Below, in pieces: positions 12,069-24,600 of a stretch of 64,000 bases of DNA. This DNA is from Loxodes magnus. Taxonomy: Eukaryota > Ciliophora > Karyorelictea > Loxodida > Loxodidae. The translations under genes were made by a program, and so were the position numbers. The notes under the pieces were generated by a model. That model made no database searches. It worked only from the letters and a program-made list of their open reading frames with translations, and was not told where the DNA came from. The stretch's first letter is position 1. Every line of letters begins with the position of its first letter. The stretch spans positions 62,001-126,000 of the forward strand of contig CAMPDV010000440.1 of assembly GCA_946699065.1 (NCBI GenBank), given 5' to 3'.

Positions 12069-13298
12069 ATGGACCTAAAACTATTTATCAAATAGAACTC
12101 ATTAGTAGGAATCGTAGATTACAATTAAGTCTATTGGCAAATTGAAGTTGTACCGGAATAGCGCAAGTATTTTGGATTTGAGTACAATGGTTAATTATAT
12201 AGATGAAGAGTACTACCCTTTGGAATCTCAAGTGCTCCTAGAGCATGTTAATTATTCTTTAAACCTTTTGATAAAATTATCAAGACGTTCGATAAGACTA
12301 TGCGATGTCTTGACGATATTGCGGTAGTTTGTACACCTAAGAAATTTTTAACGTTACTTTCTGTGTTACAGTATTTTGGTATCTAAATTTCAAAAACTTC
12401 GATGACCAGCTAACTATTTACCTACCTTGGGGCAAACTTTGACCTTATTAATAATACTATCTTACCTGAATAATTATTTATTAACAAATTCAAACAATAA
12501 AAGAAGAAAATACTTGAATAATAATGAAACTCTGCTATTGAAGTTGCTAAATTAGCAGATTGCCTATCATGATTATTTTATAATAAAATGGTTTCTAAGG
12601 AATAACCCAAAAAGAACTAAAGGATATCAACTAATTAAATTCGCTCATTGAAATTTACTCCCTTGAAGTAGCAAATGGAAAACTTTAATAATATCTATAA
12701 GACTTAAAACGAATTAATTCTCTAACCTATTCTATACAAAAACTATAAAAATAAAACAATGACTAAAAACAGAAATTAACACTAAATCTTCAATGTTGCA
12801 AGATACTTAAGAAACGGAAATAGCGGAGTAATAAATACAAGAAATTAATAGACTGAACAATTATGTAAACTCCTTTTCCTTCGAAATTCTAATAAAAATT
12901 TTATGGTAATTGAAGAACATAATTAAAAAACTCTTTCGAATCAGAAAAAATTCTAAAAATTTCAAAAATGTTTAAAAATAGGTTATGACTCTAAAAATTG
13001 AAAAAAGAGATGCTTGTACGTTAGAATATTGGTATATTTTTAGAACATGCTGATATTTTTAGAAGAAATAAAAATTAAAAAACCTAAAAGAAATGAAATT
13101 ATATGAATAAATTATATGCTCTCCAATAGGAAAGATCTAACAGAAAAAGATATACAGTGGAGACTAAATATATTTAGATATAAAAATGCTCAAAAAAGAA
13201 ATCTAAATTAAATGTTTGGGCCAAAACAGTATAGAACATGATTCCTGTGGTCAAGAAAAGTTAAATTTGCGTAAGTCGTAATATAATACAAAAAGTGA
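12069..13298 (+). CDS. DIRS-like/LTR-type retrotransposon Pol fragment (reverse transcriptase, RNase H region)
   Basis: One frame runs from ATG 12069 to a TGA at 13296-13298 (409 codons) with six internal TGAs (12204, 12525, 12570, 12999, 13104, 13239) and no frameshift. RT motifs occur in order: VDYNQVYWQIEVVPEQRKYF (motif A, Asp kept), VLPFGISSAPRACQLF (motif B region), CLDDIAVV (catalytic LDD kept), and TYLGANFDLINNTILPEQLF. The YLG...LPE spacing and the later NYMLSNRKDL...DIQWRLNIF...TWFLWSR region recall DIRS/Ngaro-type Pol. This is not a LINE RT. The protein lacks the RT N-terminus (fingers), so it is 5' truncated. TGAs fall where aromatic residues are usual, for example LYR-TGA-RVLPFG. 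No tyrosine recombinase or terminal repeats were confidently found. DIRS assignment is moderate; LTR-type RT is strong. Confidence 0.7.
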
Positions 13299-13399
13299 GA
13301 TCTGAAAAAGATTGGAAGGATTTCGCGATCGAACGAAATAATCCATTCGTCACAGCAAAGCAATTTATAAACTTATCAGTGATAAACCTACTAATAGAG

Positions 13400-15127
13400 A
13401 TCACTTTATTTATCTTATCTTATAAATTTTATTTGAATCGATATTAATTTTCACTAAAAAAAGATATGATAAATGTAGAATATAATTCCTGAAAATAAGT
13501 TAATTTAATATTACAAAAAAATGTAAATGCAGTATATTTTAATACAGCATAATAATAATAATAATATTAAAGTAAAAGCTAACTTTATAATTAAATAATA
13601 TAAGTAATCTACCTAAAAATAGTCAAAAACTTTTATAAATTATACAAATCAATAAAATTGTAAAATAAAAATCTAAAGAAGAAATAATTGAAATAAAGAA
13701 ATAGGAAATGAGATATTTATAAAATAGTAATAATGTTTTAGAAAGTTCAAGATAATAATTTACTTTAAAAAAAGAATTTATATATTATGAAGAAAGAATA
13801 AAGAAGTTTTTTGATTATTATTTTATGATGATTAAAAATTAAAAACTAACTATTTAAAAAGAATAGATGCTTAAATATTTTAAAGGATTTACTAGTTTTC
13901 TCCAAAATAAAATTCATAACAAGTTTTACATACGTTAGAAAATGAATAATAATTTTCATTAAATCTCTTTTTAAATCAAGTTTTTATAATTTTTCTCAAA
14001 TTTTAGGTATTTTTATTTTATATAACTTTTTGGTATTTTGTTTAAAATTTTTAACTAAATTAAATGATTTTTTAGATATATAAAACACATAAAGTTTTTT
14101 CTACTGCTTAATAATTTTTGCTAAAATTCTGAAATAACCTAAAATATAGTGCTATATATTAATAATAAATAATTATAAATGTTTATTATATTTTTATTAG
14201 ATTTCAATTATTTTTTGTAATTTTACTAATTATAATTATTAAATAAAATTAATTAGCTTTACTATTCTCTTTATAAATGAACAGTTAATTATACTCTTTT
14301 ATATTTTTTGCTAGAGATTCAAAATATTTAACATTATACTATTTCCTTTTTCAGTTTTAAAATGCATTATTAAATTTTCAATTTTAAGAGTATAAGTTAG
14401 AATGCTTTAAACAATTACCTTCAATATTCCTTTTTTATTTTTTTCGAATTCCCAGACATCTATGAACTTAAAAACTTAATTAATCATTTAACATTAAAAA
14501 GCAATTAATTATGCAATTAATAAATGGATAAACTAATAATACTTTATTTGAATATAAACTAATTACTTATTTAATTAATTTCAATAAAATGTATCATAAT
14601 CAAATAATTAGCATTAGTTAGTTTATAAATCCTATCAATTATAAAATTATTTTAAATTATTAAAGATAAAAATAAAATTGAAAAGAAAAAAGAATTAAAT
14701 ACAATAAGTTTCTAAACTAGTAGATAACTATATTATAATAGTAAATTATCTCAATTTCTTAATTATAAAAACTAATAGAGACTTTTGCTAATTTCTTTTT
14801 AGTATTTGTTATTACATTTTTCAGTTTTACTATAATTACATAATTTGAATGAAATTTATTAAATTGAGGGATTAAAATTTTAAGATATAATTAAAAGGGA
14901 ATTTGAATAGTTTTTTTTTATTTTGCAAATGGATTTAAAAGTTCTTCGTAAATTAGAAAAGAATTTAGTATTTTAAACTAAAAATAAATATATAAAATAA
15001 GCAATTAATTTTTAATTATGTTAGTATTAAAGTATTATAAGATTAAAAAAATTATCATTCAATTGTTAGAAAAAGTTACCTTTTTTATCTTTATAAAACT
15101 ATTTTAAGTAAATAAGAAGTCTTATTA
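13400..15127. other. very AT-rich DNA, no gene seen
   Basis: Near-featureless A+T-rich sequence, probably over 85% A+T. No motif-bearing frame or RNA gene is recognised on either strand. Confidence 0.5.
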
Positions 15128-15696
15128 AAAGCAATCATAAAATTTTAGAATAAATAGTTAACGAAACATATATAAATAATGTAGTTAAATTAAAAAAATA
15201 AACAAAGAATATAGAAATAAAGGTTAATGTTTCAGATCTTTTATCTGATTTATAAAATAAATATATATGCATTATATTATTAATTATTATATAAAATATA
15301 TTTACCTACTATAGTCATAAATAGAGAAAATTATTAAAAATAAGAAATCAGTAAGTGATAAGATTTTGTATTTAGGAATATCTTTTATTATTAAACATTT
15401 TTAATGTTTATATTTATTAAGTAAATTAAAAAATATTGATAATCTAATAGTAAAATTATTCATTAAAATAACTCAAAAAAATTGAAAAAGCAAAGACATT
15501 ATAAATAAAATTCCTTTATAAGATTAAGTATCCTTTAAAATTTTTTCTATTTGTCTAAGTACAAATTTTATCAAATCTTCTAGCTTATTTTCAAATTTAT
15601 TTTTTTTATATCAGTTAGTTCATTAATATACATAACTATAATTTAAACTTATAAGTTAAAAGGTTTATTACTTGAGGAAGGAAAAAGCTTATAAAT
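15128..15696. repeat. direct repeat, left copy (about 565 bp)
   Basis: Nearly identical, same orientation, to 63436-64000, with only a few substitutions. The match begins at aaaagcaatcataaaattt and continues to the window's right edge, so its real end is unknown. Both copies are AT-rich and without a recognisable gene. The similarity is much higher than for the other old repeats here, pointing to a recent duplication or a family with active members. Confidence 0.8.
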
Positions 15697-16820
15697 TTAA
15701 ATTATGATGGATAAAAAATAAAATATCATCTAAATAAATTATAAAAGTGAGTAATCAAAAATATAAAAGAGATAATTTAAGTTAGAACATAATTAAAGTG
15801 AAAGAATATTAGAGTCTACTTTTATTATTTACTAATTCGCATTAGAGCAATTAATGTACGATAAGAAAATAGCAGAATAGAAACAGGAAAATAATTTCGG
15901 AAAAAATTAAAAGTTTTAGAACAGAATTAATTATTCTAGTTTTTAGGATATTAAAAGAAAATGGTGAATTACAAGAAAGAAAAATGAAATTATTTATCAA
16001 GAGTAATTACTAATTTTATGTAAATTCAGAAATTAAAAAATTGAAAAAAATAAATTAAAGTAGTGACTTAACTATTTAATTTTTAGCAACTTGAACTATA
16101 TAAAATTATTTATAAAAATTTTAAGAGTAAAGTATCTTTGAAGTTTAGTTTGTAGGTTCAAAACATATTTATTTTTCACTGATGATACGAAATATCTTGT
16201 AAATTTTAGATTGAATCAATGAAAGATAGAAAATATTCATCTATTATCAATAGAATCGAGATTTCGTTAAAATCACTAAAAATTGCATAATTTTCTTTAA
16301 TAACAGAAATGTAAAAATTTTATGATTAAGAAAGAGGTCTCGTGAGGAAAAAGTCTTCATATAAGCTTTATTTAGATATAAAAAATTAGATTTAATTTCT
16401 ATTTTATATGAACAAAATAAACTAGAAATAGTAAATTTGAACACTAAAAATATTTTTTGTGTTCTCTTCTTAGTTAAAAGAAAAATTATGTACAAATATA
16501 ATTATATGATAAGTAGATATAAAAATCTTTATAATATTAATTTATATTTAATGATAATTAATAATGAAATATAATATAATAAAAGGTTTGTAAAATTTAA
16601 TATCTAACCTAATCATTATAATTAAAGCTTGAAGTCAAAATAGATATTGGATTTTTTAAATGCCATGGTTTTTAATTAAAAATGGAGTGTTTCATTTTTG
16701 AAGTCTAAAATAAAAATTGGATTTCTATTTGATTAATAGAAATTTATAAAATTAATATTTTTGCTTTTTTAAATATAAATAAGTATAAATTAAATTTAAA
16801 AATGCTCATCTATTTTTGTA
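15697..16820. other. AT-rich stretch without a supported gene
   Basis: No domain or convincing coding frame. Short frames at 16.2-16.5 kb look like chance openings. Confidence 0.4.
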
Positions 16821-16824
16821 ACTT

Positions 16825-16871
16825 TAATTTTTTCTTTTTCTTTTTCTTTCTCTTTCTCTTTCTCTTTTTTT
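16825..16871. repeat. CTTT/GAAA microsatellite
   Basis: A run of ctttt and cttt/tctttc units on the plus strand. On the minus strand it encodes a Lys/Glu repeat (KEKEREKEKEK) at the end of the LINE C-terminal tail that lies to its right. Confidence 0.7.
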
Positions 16872-17800
16872 AATTTTAATTTAATTAAAATAGTCTGTGA
16901 CATATTTTCTTTTTTTGGAATTGCTTTCTTCACTTAAAGATGCTTTAAAGTTGCTTAAATTTTTTCACTTCTTCATGCTTTCATTTTTATCCTCTTCATG
17001 TGCTAAATCATCTTTATTATCTAATTATTCCTTCTATTCTTCCACTTGCTTTTCTTTCTCTCCCTTATTCTCTTCATCTTTTTCGGATCTTTCATTTTTT
17101 ATCCTTAATCTCAGAACTTTCAAATCATTAATCTTTTTCCAATTAAAATAGTTATAATATCCTTTAAAGCAAAATCCTTTGGAAAATTCCTATTTGTAGA
17201 TTAATATATTCTAATTTGTATTTGCAAATTAATTTATAAAGTTTTGGTCTAAGTTATTAATCTTCTAATATCGCATTATCCAATTTTTACTATTATCCAT
17301 TCTCGCATCTCTATATAACATCGCCAGTCTGAATATGTTCAAATAGATCAAATTCTTCACAGATGCATTGTTGATTCTCGATTAAATAATATCTATCTTA
17401 AAGGTATTTGAGAAAGTAATAGCTTTAGATTCTTAATTTTTATATAATAATTATTTCTATTAATTACTATTTATTTTATTTCTGATAAGTAATTTACAGG
17501 AACTGTTTTAATCATTGATTATTCTATAGAAATCCTTTCAGTGACATCCTTTTTAGTCTCTTAGTAGCTACTTTTAGAATTAATGTTATATCTTACCTTT
17601 AACATAACTCGTAAAAGTAATAATGCTAATATTATAATCCTAATTATTAATATCTATTTTTAATATTCAGATAGTCTCCCTACTTAATCTCTATATTAAT
17701 ATCCTTCTTATCAGTTATTCTTAAAAAGAGAGCTTATTGTTGATTAAGGAAAATTGATACTTCTTATAGTATATTGTAAAAAGACCTAAAAAGCCTCAGA
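16872..17800 (-). pseudogene. LINE ORF2 C-terminal relic with Lys/Glu-rich tail
   Basis: The minus strand from about 17800 to 17160 is collinear with the plus strand at 48440-49080, which carries the LINE C-terminal domain (IYKLRT...HCIC). Its own cysteine cluster region is at about 17360-17280. Downstream, 17160-16890, it encodes an acidic/basic charged tail similar to 49060-49240. Two copies in different places sharing domain and tail show that the charged tail belongs to the element. The copy is decayed, with frame changes. Confidence 0.55.
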
Positions 17801-18289
17801 GTTATAATATGTCTAAATGACATTCCTTTAGAATCTAACTAGCAAGAATCATGAAAATATTTCCAGATGCTTAAAACTTTCCATACTATTTGATCTATCG
17901 CTATTCCTTTTGAAATTTCTATCTTAACTTCTTTAGTTTCCTCAAAAGTAAAGAGATAGAATCCTTAATAATATAAAAGCTATTCCTTTTTAAATCTTCA
18001 TTAGTTCTGTAAATTTTATTGATTATCCTGTTATTCACATAAATATGTTATAATAATAATAAACTAAAAGGGTTTCTAAATTTATTAATATTGTGACATA
18101 ATTGCATTATTATTTGAAAATAATCACACAAATTATGCTAAACTAGAAGTTTATAATCACAAAATTTCTTATTCTCATTCATCTTGTTATAGCCTCTAGT
18201 CAAAGGCTTCTTCGTCTAAGAGTTTATTTAATCATCTTTTTAAAATTTGAAACTCTCTATGCACCTTTTAAGTAATTTCTTACGGATAA

Positions 18290-18800
18290 TGCTAATGAAT
18301 TTTTCATTTTAGGAATTTGATTTTTATTATAGTTTTTGCTAATTTAATTTTAGTCTCAAGACATTAATTTTTAATAATTTTTCTCTATAATTATTTTACA
18401 TCTAATAAATTCCTAAAGAAAGTCCTAATAGTAAAATTTAATAAATATGTGATTAAGTTCATCAAAATCTTAACCACATAAGTAGAATGTATTTAATTAG
18501 GTTGGAAGATGGTTTAATCTAAGTTCATTTAAAAAATTTAGTATGTTCTCAACTTATAAATGGAGATTGTCTCTTAAATAAGATATTTGTTAAATTTCGT
18601 ATAAGTTGCCTAATGGTAACACTTTAATCATTTTACATCTAATCAATGTATCTATTAACCGTAGGCATGTGCTAGTTTCTTTAGAGGTATTCCTAAAAGA
18701 AATTTTGATTCACTTTTTATTTTATTTAATTATTAAATTCTATAATGCTTTGATCTGATAAATTTAAGACATTTTTATAAATATTTCTGATAAGGCAAGC
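18290..18800 (-). pseudogene. second LINE C-terminal relic, in tandem with the first
   Basis: Minus-strand reading gives TISIYKLRTYQIFQMNLDQ, then after a frame change CGQDFDELNHIFIKFYY. This is the same IYKLRT...CxCG...LNHIF pattern found at 35.65-35.8 kb and 48.7-48.9 kb. It marks a different insertion from the relic at 16.9-17.8 kb. In-frame TGAs and at least one frameshift show decay. Confidence 0.5.
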
Positions 18801-19570
18801 TACATTAAATACACTTTTAAATTAGCAATAAAATACCAGAGTTAGGATTTAAATTATTAATCAAATATAATTTATAGAAAAAATGTCCAATTTTCAAGAG
18901 TCTATCAATATGTAATTAAGCGAGATTTCAAGCTTATTAAATACAAAGTTCTCTCATTGCTAACGAATTAATCTTATGTTTACTAGTTAAAATTCATTTA
19001 GTTTCTATTTCAGATTAAGAATTTTATTATTTTAAGAAAAAATCCCTTTGAATTTTACTGAGAACTTGAATTTTTAAAGCTGTTTAATGAAGATCGATAA
19101 CTTATCAATTAAATCTTCCAATATATGTGAGTTTCTTTGTACACTGAACTTTTTACCTCAATATAATTCCTTGCTTAATCTATTTTAAGTTTATTATTGT
19201 TAGAAGCTACTTATTTAGAATATGCACAAAATGTAAAGAATCAGCTTAAACATTTCAGAAAGACATTACTTACTTTAACTTTTTGTTAGTTTATAATACA
19301 TTAGAAAGCATAATGAAATATATTAGATTAAATCATAATGCATTTAAATATACTTTCAAGTAAAATTTTTATTTTTCGCAACTTAAAAATAGGAAAATTA
19401 AGACTTAATGTAAAAATAAAGGCAAAAATCTAAAATATAGAAATTTATTAATAAAATGTTTAATTATTATTGATTCAAAGATAAAAAAGAAGAAACTGCA
19501 TAATTAAGTAAACAAATCATTATGTAATAAAATATTTAGTTCAAATTTTTTATTAAATATAATAACTTAA
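18801..19570. other. AT-rich stretch without a supported gene
   Basis: Nothing recognisable. It may include decayed upstream parts of the LINE on the minus strand, but no motif could be placed. Confidence 0.35.
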
Positions 19571-19579
19571 AAGATTGTT

Positions 19580-19770
19580 TTGTTCCTTTAAGAATTAGAA
19601 ACTGATGAAGAGTTATAAATATTTAATTTACGATTCGAAAAAAATGAAGAATTTTTATAATCTGAATAGGAAAATAAAAAATACCTAACTGATTTATTAG
19701 AAGCTAAACTAAAATCATAGTAGAGAAAAATTTAGAATTTCATTACTTAGCTATAAAAGCCTTGATAATT
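19580..19770 (+). pseudogene. gag-like coiled-coil relic
   Basis: The plus strand encodes EELQIFNLRFEKNEEFLQSEQENKKYLTDLLEAKLK in pieces, with the helical spacing and ENKK signature seen in the coiled coil of element A's Gag. It ends at a TGA within 55 codons and has no knuckle, so only a fragment survives. Confidence 0.4.
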
Positions 19771-21060
19771 TTAATCCTTAACCTTTACTTTATCTAACAT
19801 TTTTAAAAGGAACATAAATATTTTATAAATTAGTATTTAAGAAATTTTAGGAGATATTACAAAAAATAATTTTATTATTTCGTTTCTGAGTTCGAAATTT
19901 AAATAAAAATGAAAAAAGTTATTTAGAGTAAAATGTTTAATATTCGTTTTATATAATACTATCGTCTTATTTTTTAGATTTTTGCAATTAAAGATTTTCT
20001 AATTTTTAAGCTTTTAATGTGGATTATAACTTTAAACAGATAAAATTTAATTATATTTCAAACAAAAGTGTTTTGTACAAAATTTAGATATTAAAGGTAA
20101 TAAGTATTAAGCAGTTGAATTAAGATTAATTATTTAATTTTATTTGTTGATGCTTATAAACATCTTTCTATACAAGATTCTTAGAAGATATATTTTTACA
20201 TTTTACCATATTTTAATAGTTTTGATTATCGTTTTTATTTGCTTAATTTTATGCAATTTAATCTTATTTAACCTAAAATAGTTTTAAATTTATTTAAATT
20301 TCTAATAGTAATTTTATGAATTATAATCACACATAAATACTTTCTTTAAATATTTTAATAATGCAATTTCAAAAACTATGCATCTCCTATTTATTTTTAA
20401 AAGATTTAGAAAAAAATATATTTTAGGAGAGTTTATGACGAACAGTAAGAAGTTATTATATGCCTCATATTTCTCAATAATTTTGATAATTACTGTAAGT
20501 TGTTAAAAGAAACTAATAACTACCTTTTTAGATAATTAATTTCATTTAAAGAATTAAATCATTTTTTAATTTCCTTTATAGATATTTTTAAAGAAATTAT
20601 GATATCATATTTAGTAATTTAAAACCAATATTTATTATTATTTAAATTCGAGATTACTGAAAACTAGTTAAATCACCTAAATTTTTTATATTCAACTTTA
20701 ATTGCAAAACCTATTTTGATGAACTTGTTTCGGACTATTTTCATTTCTTAAAAATAACTATATTTGCTATTAGAAATTTAAAAAAACTGAACAAATCTCT
20801 GCAAATTGAGATTTACGATTTAGTTAATTTTTACACAAAGAAGTCATAAACTTATTATTCAAAATCGAGAAGTAAATTAAGACTGTATAACTAAATTAAA
20901 CAAATATTTCAATATAACCTTGAAAATAGGAAAATTAATTAAAAGCACTTGTGCATAACTAAATTAAGTTAATAGTTAAGAAAACCAGATTCAAATCTAA
21001 CCAAATTATTCAAAGTCCCATATATGTCGTTTCAACCTTTTACTCTTCCACAAGTTCTGA
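19771..21060. other. AT-rich stretch without a supported gene
   Basis: No motif-bearing frame or repeat recognised. Confidence 0.4.
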
Positions 21061-21129
21061 GTTAATAATTTTAAATCAATTTAACGCAAAAAAAGAAGGA
21101 AATGTCGGATTTCCGAAAGGGATTCTTTT

Positions 21130-23028
21130 ATGCTCCTAAGAAGTAGGAATCTGGCACATGTCAATAGTACGAGGAGTAAACAGCTCAAGAAAGTAACTCA
21201 TGCACTAACACCAACATCGTAAGAGAAGCCTGGTAAGCAAGTAAAGTTCTTATTGCATCAAGAAGTCTCAGAATTTAACCCTTCTGGTCAGATAAACTTG
21301 GAAAAGCTCATTAAAATAGGGTTAAACTTCCAGAAAGAGATTAGGAAACAACGGAGGGATAATTTGAATCCATCGGAACAGATTCAACATGGACACCAAG
21401 ATACCTTAGACAAAAATGGGTAATTAGGAGAAGAAACTCAATACATTTGGAAATACTAGAAAGAACTATTTTACTCCTTATAAAATAATTTATGAGAAAA
21501 AAATAGACTTGAATCACCTGCAGATTAAGTTGAGCCTCAAAAGTTAAAAAAGCTAATTTAATCAACAAAACATAAACATATTATGGAAATTAATAAGACA
21601 GAAAATTTAGATTTTGGAAAAAAAAATCATATTATTACAACAGCAAAAGACACTTGTATACGAACTGCCTGAAATTCCAAAATTTTAAAAGATAATATTG
21701 AATTTAAGGAAAAAGAAGAGAGAACAACTTTATTGTAACAAGAATGATTAGTTCTACAATACGAATTATATTTACGATTACAAGATTCAAAGAGAAGACA
21801 TCAAGATTTTAACAATCAAGAAGTTTTAAACTTTCAAACTTATTTTAAACAACAGCGATGTATTGCTATTAAGCAGTTTCAAATAAGCATATAAATAAAT
21901 AGTTTTTAAATTTCAATTTAAATACAAAAATTTAGATAATTTTAACTCGAAAAAAATCAGAAATTTATAAACTTTATCGTAGTAAAAATTGAAGAATAAT
22001 AAGTTCTAAGTATAAAATTAAAGAACTCAAATTAATTATTACCAAAAATATTAAAAGTTGGGATAAAAATTAATTTAGACTTTATTATATAAAATAAAAT
22101 GGCACCTAAGAAATAATAGACTTCTATTAACGAATACTTGAAAAAATAAAAATAACCTAATTTAATTGAAGAATAGCCTTAATAAGATAAAGATTAGTAA
22201 TCTAAGGAATCCTTTGCATAATCAGTTCAGCAAAGGATATCAAATATCCAATATGACTTGAAAAAGCAAAGATAAAAAATAGAAAATTTAGAAAACTTAC
22301 TAGAAAAATTAATGGAATAATTAAACCTATAATTCCCATCCATAGATGAATCATTAGATAAAATCTAATCGTAAATAGTAATTAAATTGGAATAAATTGA
22401 TAAATAATTTAACGAAGTCCCTCAAATGTTCCAATTTCATTTTTCTTAAATTGAATATCAAATAAAGCAACTTTAAGAAAAACAAGAATAATAGCAAGTA
22501 ATAATTTAAAAATTATAAGATTAATAATCAAATATCCCAATGGAAATCGAATCGGAATTCTAATAATAAGAAATAAATAAGATCAATTATTATCGCAAAA
22601 AGATTCGGTGCTATTTATGCTAGAAAAATCTTTGCCGGAAAAAATGCTGGAAGAAACAAGAAATTGAAAAAATTAATAAGTAATAAATATTAGACTAACT
22701 TTTCAGAATATGACCAACAAGAACAGGATAAGTATACAGAAAGAAATTCTACAACTCAAGAAACAACGAGTTTTATAAAAATGGAAGAAGAAACCATAAC
22801 GATAATTAGTGGATGAGGGAGAGACAAGGATGGCGGACTAATGTAGTCCTACTCAGTTCTTTAGTTCAGGAAAGAGCAGGAACAAAAACAAGTGAACCCT
22901 GGAGCTCTTTTCTAAGACTATAAACTTAATTTTTATCCTTTTTTTTAACTAACTAAAGCATGAACTACTGTCATGAGGAAAGAATTACATATATCTAATA
23001 ATATTAAAAAAATTTAAAGCTTTTATGA
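21130..23028 (+). CDS. long gag-like protein with coiled coil and zinc-knuckle-like cluster
   Basis: A single frame, open after a TGA at 21058, runs from ATG 21130 to TGA 23026-23028 (632 codons) with four internal TGAs (21493, 21670, 21745, 22711) and no frameshift. The stretch 21748-22710 is uninterrupted for 321 codons. Parts in order: a basic N-terminal region (TSQEKPGKQVKFLLHQEVSE); a second module starting at ATG 22099 (MAPKKQQTSINEYLKKQ); a coiled coil (LENLLEKLMEQLNLQ); a Cys cluster CYLCQKNLCRKKC (CX2CX4CX3C); and a C-terminal domain. That domain aligns across the TGA at 22711 with the 47-48 kb protein: LFRI-TGA-PTRTGQVYRKKFYN here, LFRIYPTQSGKIDRKKFFN there. So translation probably continues past that TGA. 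The role is likely RNA packaging for a retroelement. A shorter product starting at 22099 is possible. Confidence 0.65.
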
Positions 23029-23488
23029 TATATTTATAAGTTTATCCTTTTTAGGGAATATCATTCTTTTTTTTGACAAATATTTTGTCTGGAAAGTTAA
23101 ATTTAACGAAATAGTATACAACATAATATCTAAAAAGTTAAAAATACCCTTTTTAAATTATATAATATTTACTAAAAGTTATTTTCTAATACTAAAGGGT
23201 CAAGTTCATCAATAAATAGCCTCTTGTTTTTGCATTATTATGTAGTTGATATCTTTTCTTAAATGGTTTTACATTTAGACTATTCTCCAAATCAGGTTAG
23301 TTACACTCTTATCTTTTTCTGATGTTTTAATATAATTAGAAAGATTGTAATAATGAAAAATCTTAATCGATGTATAAATCTCTTTAAAATTTGTTGAGGA
23401 TTAAAGATTAAAATATTCCATTGTACTATGGAATTTCTTATTCAATTAAGTAATTACAAGTTTAGTAACCTCTAGTTAATAGGAAAAT

Positions 23489-24600
23489 ATGGGTAAGAGT
23501 AGTCAATAAATTAGGTTTGCAATTTTGGGAGAAAGATTTATCACAGGCAGGTAGGGATCTACTTTAAAAGGAATGAGTGACTCATTTTATATAAATGAGA
23601 GTTTTATCGCTATGGCCGAAAGTGATCGGCCCTGAGGCGAATGGCCACCTCAAATCTGGAGCGACAAGAAAAATCTGACTGTTTAATTAAAGCAAAACAA
23701 TTTGAGGATGATATGCAAATACAATGCATTTTCTACCTATTTCTTTGAATGCCAATATGAGGAGGTTCATAAAAGTTCGAGTAATGGCACAAGTAATTAT
23801 TTCTCTCTTAAGTAGTCAAATGTCTCGTCATATTATTGTGCCGTATATGAATGGATTAACGAAATTCCTATTACCTCTATCTTTTACATGCGAAATTTCC
23901 TTCAAAGAAATGGATTTGGCATAATCAGAGTGAAGAAGACCCTGTTGAGTTTTACTCTAATCTGGTGCGTAGGATAAGTGGAAGACCGCGATCTTGAAAT
24001 ATCACTACTCTTAATGTTGCTTTACTTATCCTTTCATGTAGTAACTTTCTAGCAAAGTAACTGGGTAAGAGAAACCACCATGTGGGGAGTTTGTCTGGGA
24101 TGGCACATCTGTTAAAAGATAACACAAATTTTCTATTGGCAAGTTCAAAGTGGACAGAAACCGCTCACAGATCAAAAAGGGAAAAGCTGGCTTCATTCAA
24201 AACCTCAGTATCAGTATAAACTGGAAACTGTGATTTCCAATCCTTTATCTTTTACGAGTTTTAAACCAGAGGTATCAGAAAAAATACCACAAAGATAATT
24301 AATTTGTTGCAACCAAGCGTTTATAGGGGTATTGCTTTTATCTCTTCAATATCGGTTCTTCCTAACGTTATGATACAAAATTCACCAAGTGTCGGATTAT
24401 TCATCTGTCAAAAGGGAACTTGAGACTGTCTTGGCGAGTTATTTTTTATCTAATGATCTCTGAATCTGCCAAAATATCTCAACTCAATGCTCGACGAGTC
24501 ATTGCTGTTACCATTGGATGAGCTATTCGTGTGACTAAAATACCATCTACATAAATTATGGTTGAACATTCTTAATCAGAATCTAATCTGTGACTAACGC
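23489..24600 (+). pseudogene. GC-richer degenerate coding stretch, frame uncertain
   Basis: G+C is higher here than nearby, and long plus-strand frames exist, but two or three frames look protein-like in turn, so the real one is unclear. From ATG 23489 one frame reads GKSSQQIRFAILGERFITGR with a TGA at about 23632 in DRP-TGA-GEWPPQIW. From about 24050 another frame reads PCGEFVWDGTSVKRQHKFSI and later SAKISQLNARRVIAVTIGWA followed by IMVEHSQSES. The last pieces vaguely recall the ARR...H...Y end of a tyrosine recombinase, but this is weak. It is probably a decayed transposon gene. Confidence 0.35.

Noticed and set aside
16247..16495. 82-codon minus-strand frame, hydrophobic
   Set aside because: AT-rich Phe/Leu/Ile composition typical of chance frames, no start context or homologue recognised.
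23724..23924. 66-codon plus-strand frame with standard stops
   Set aside because: Short, no motif, and overlaps longer frames once TAA/TAG are read as Gln.
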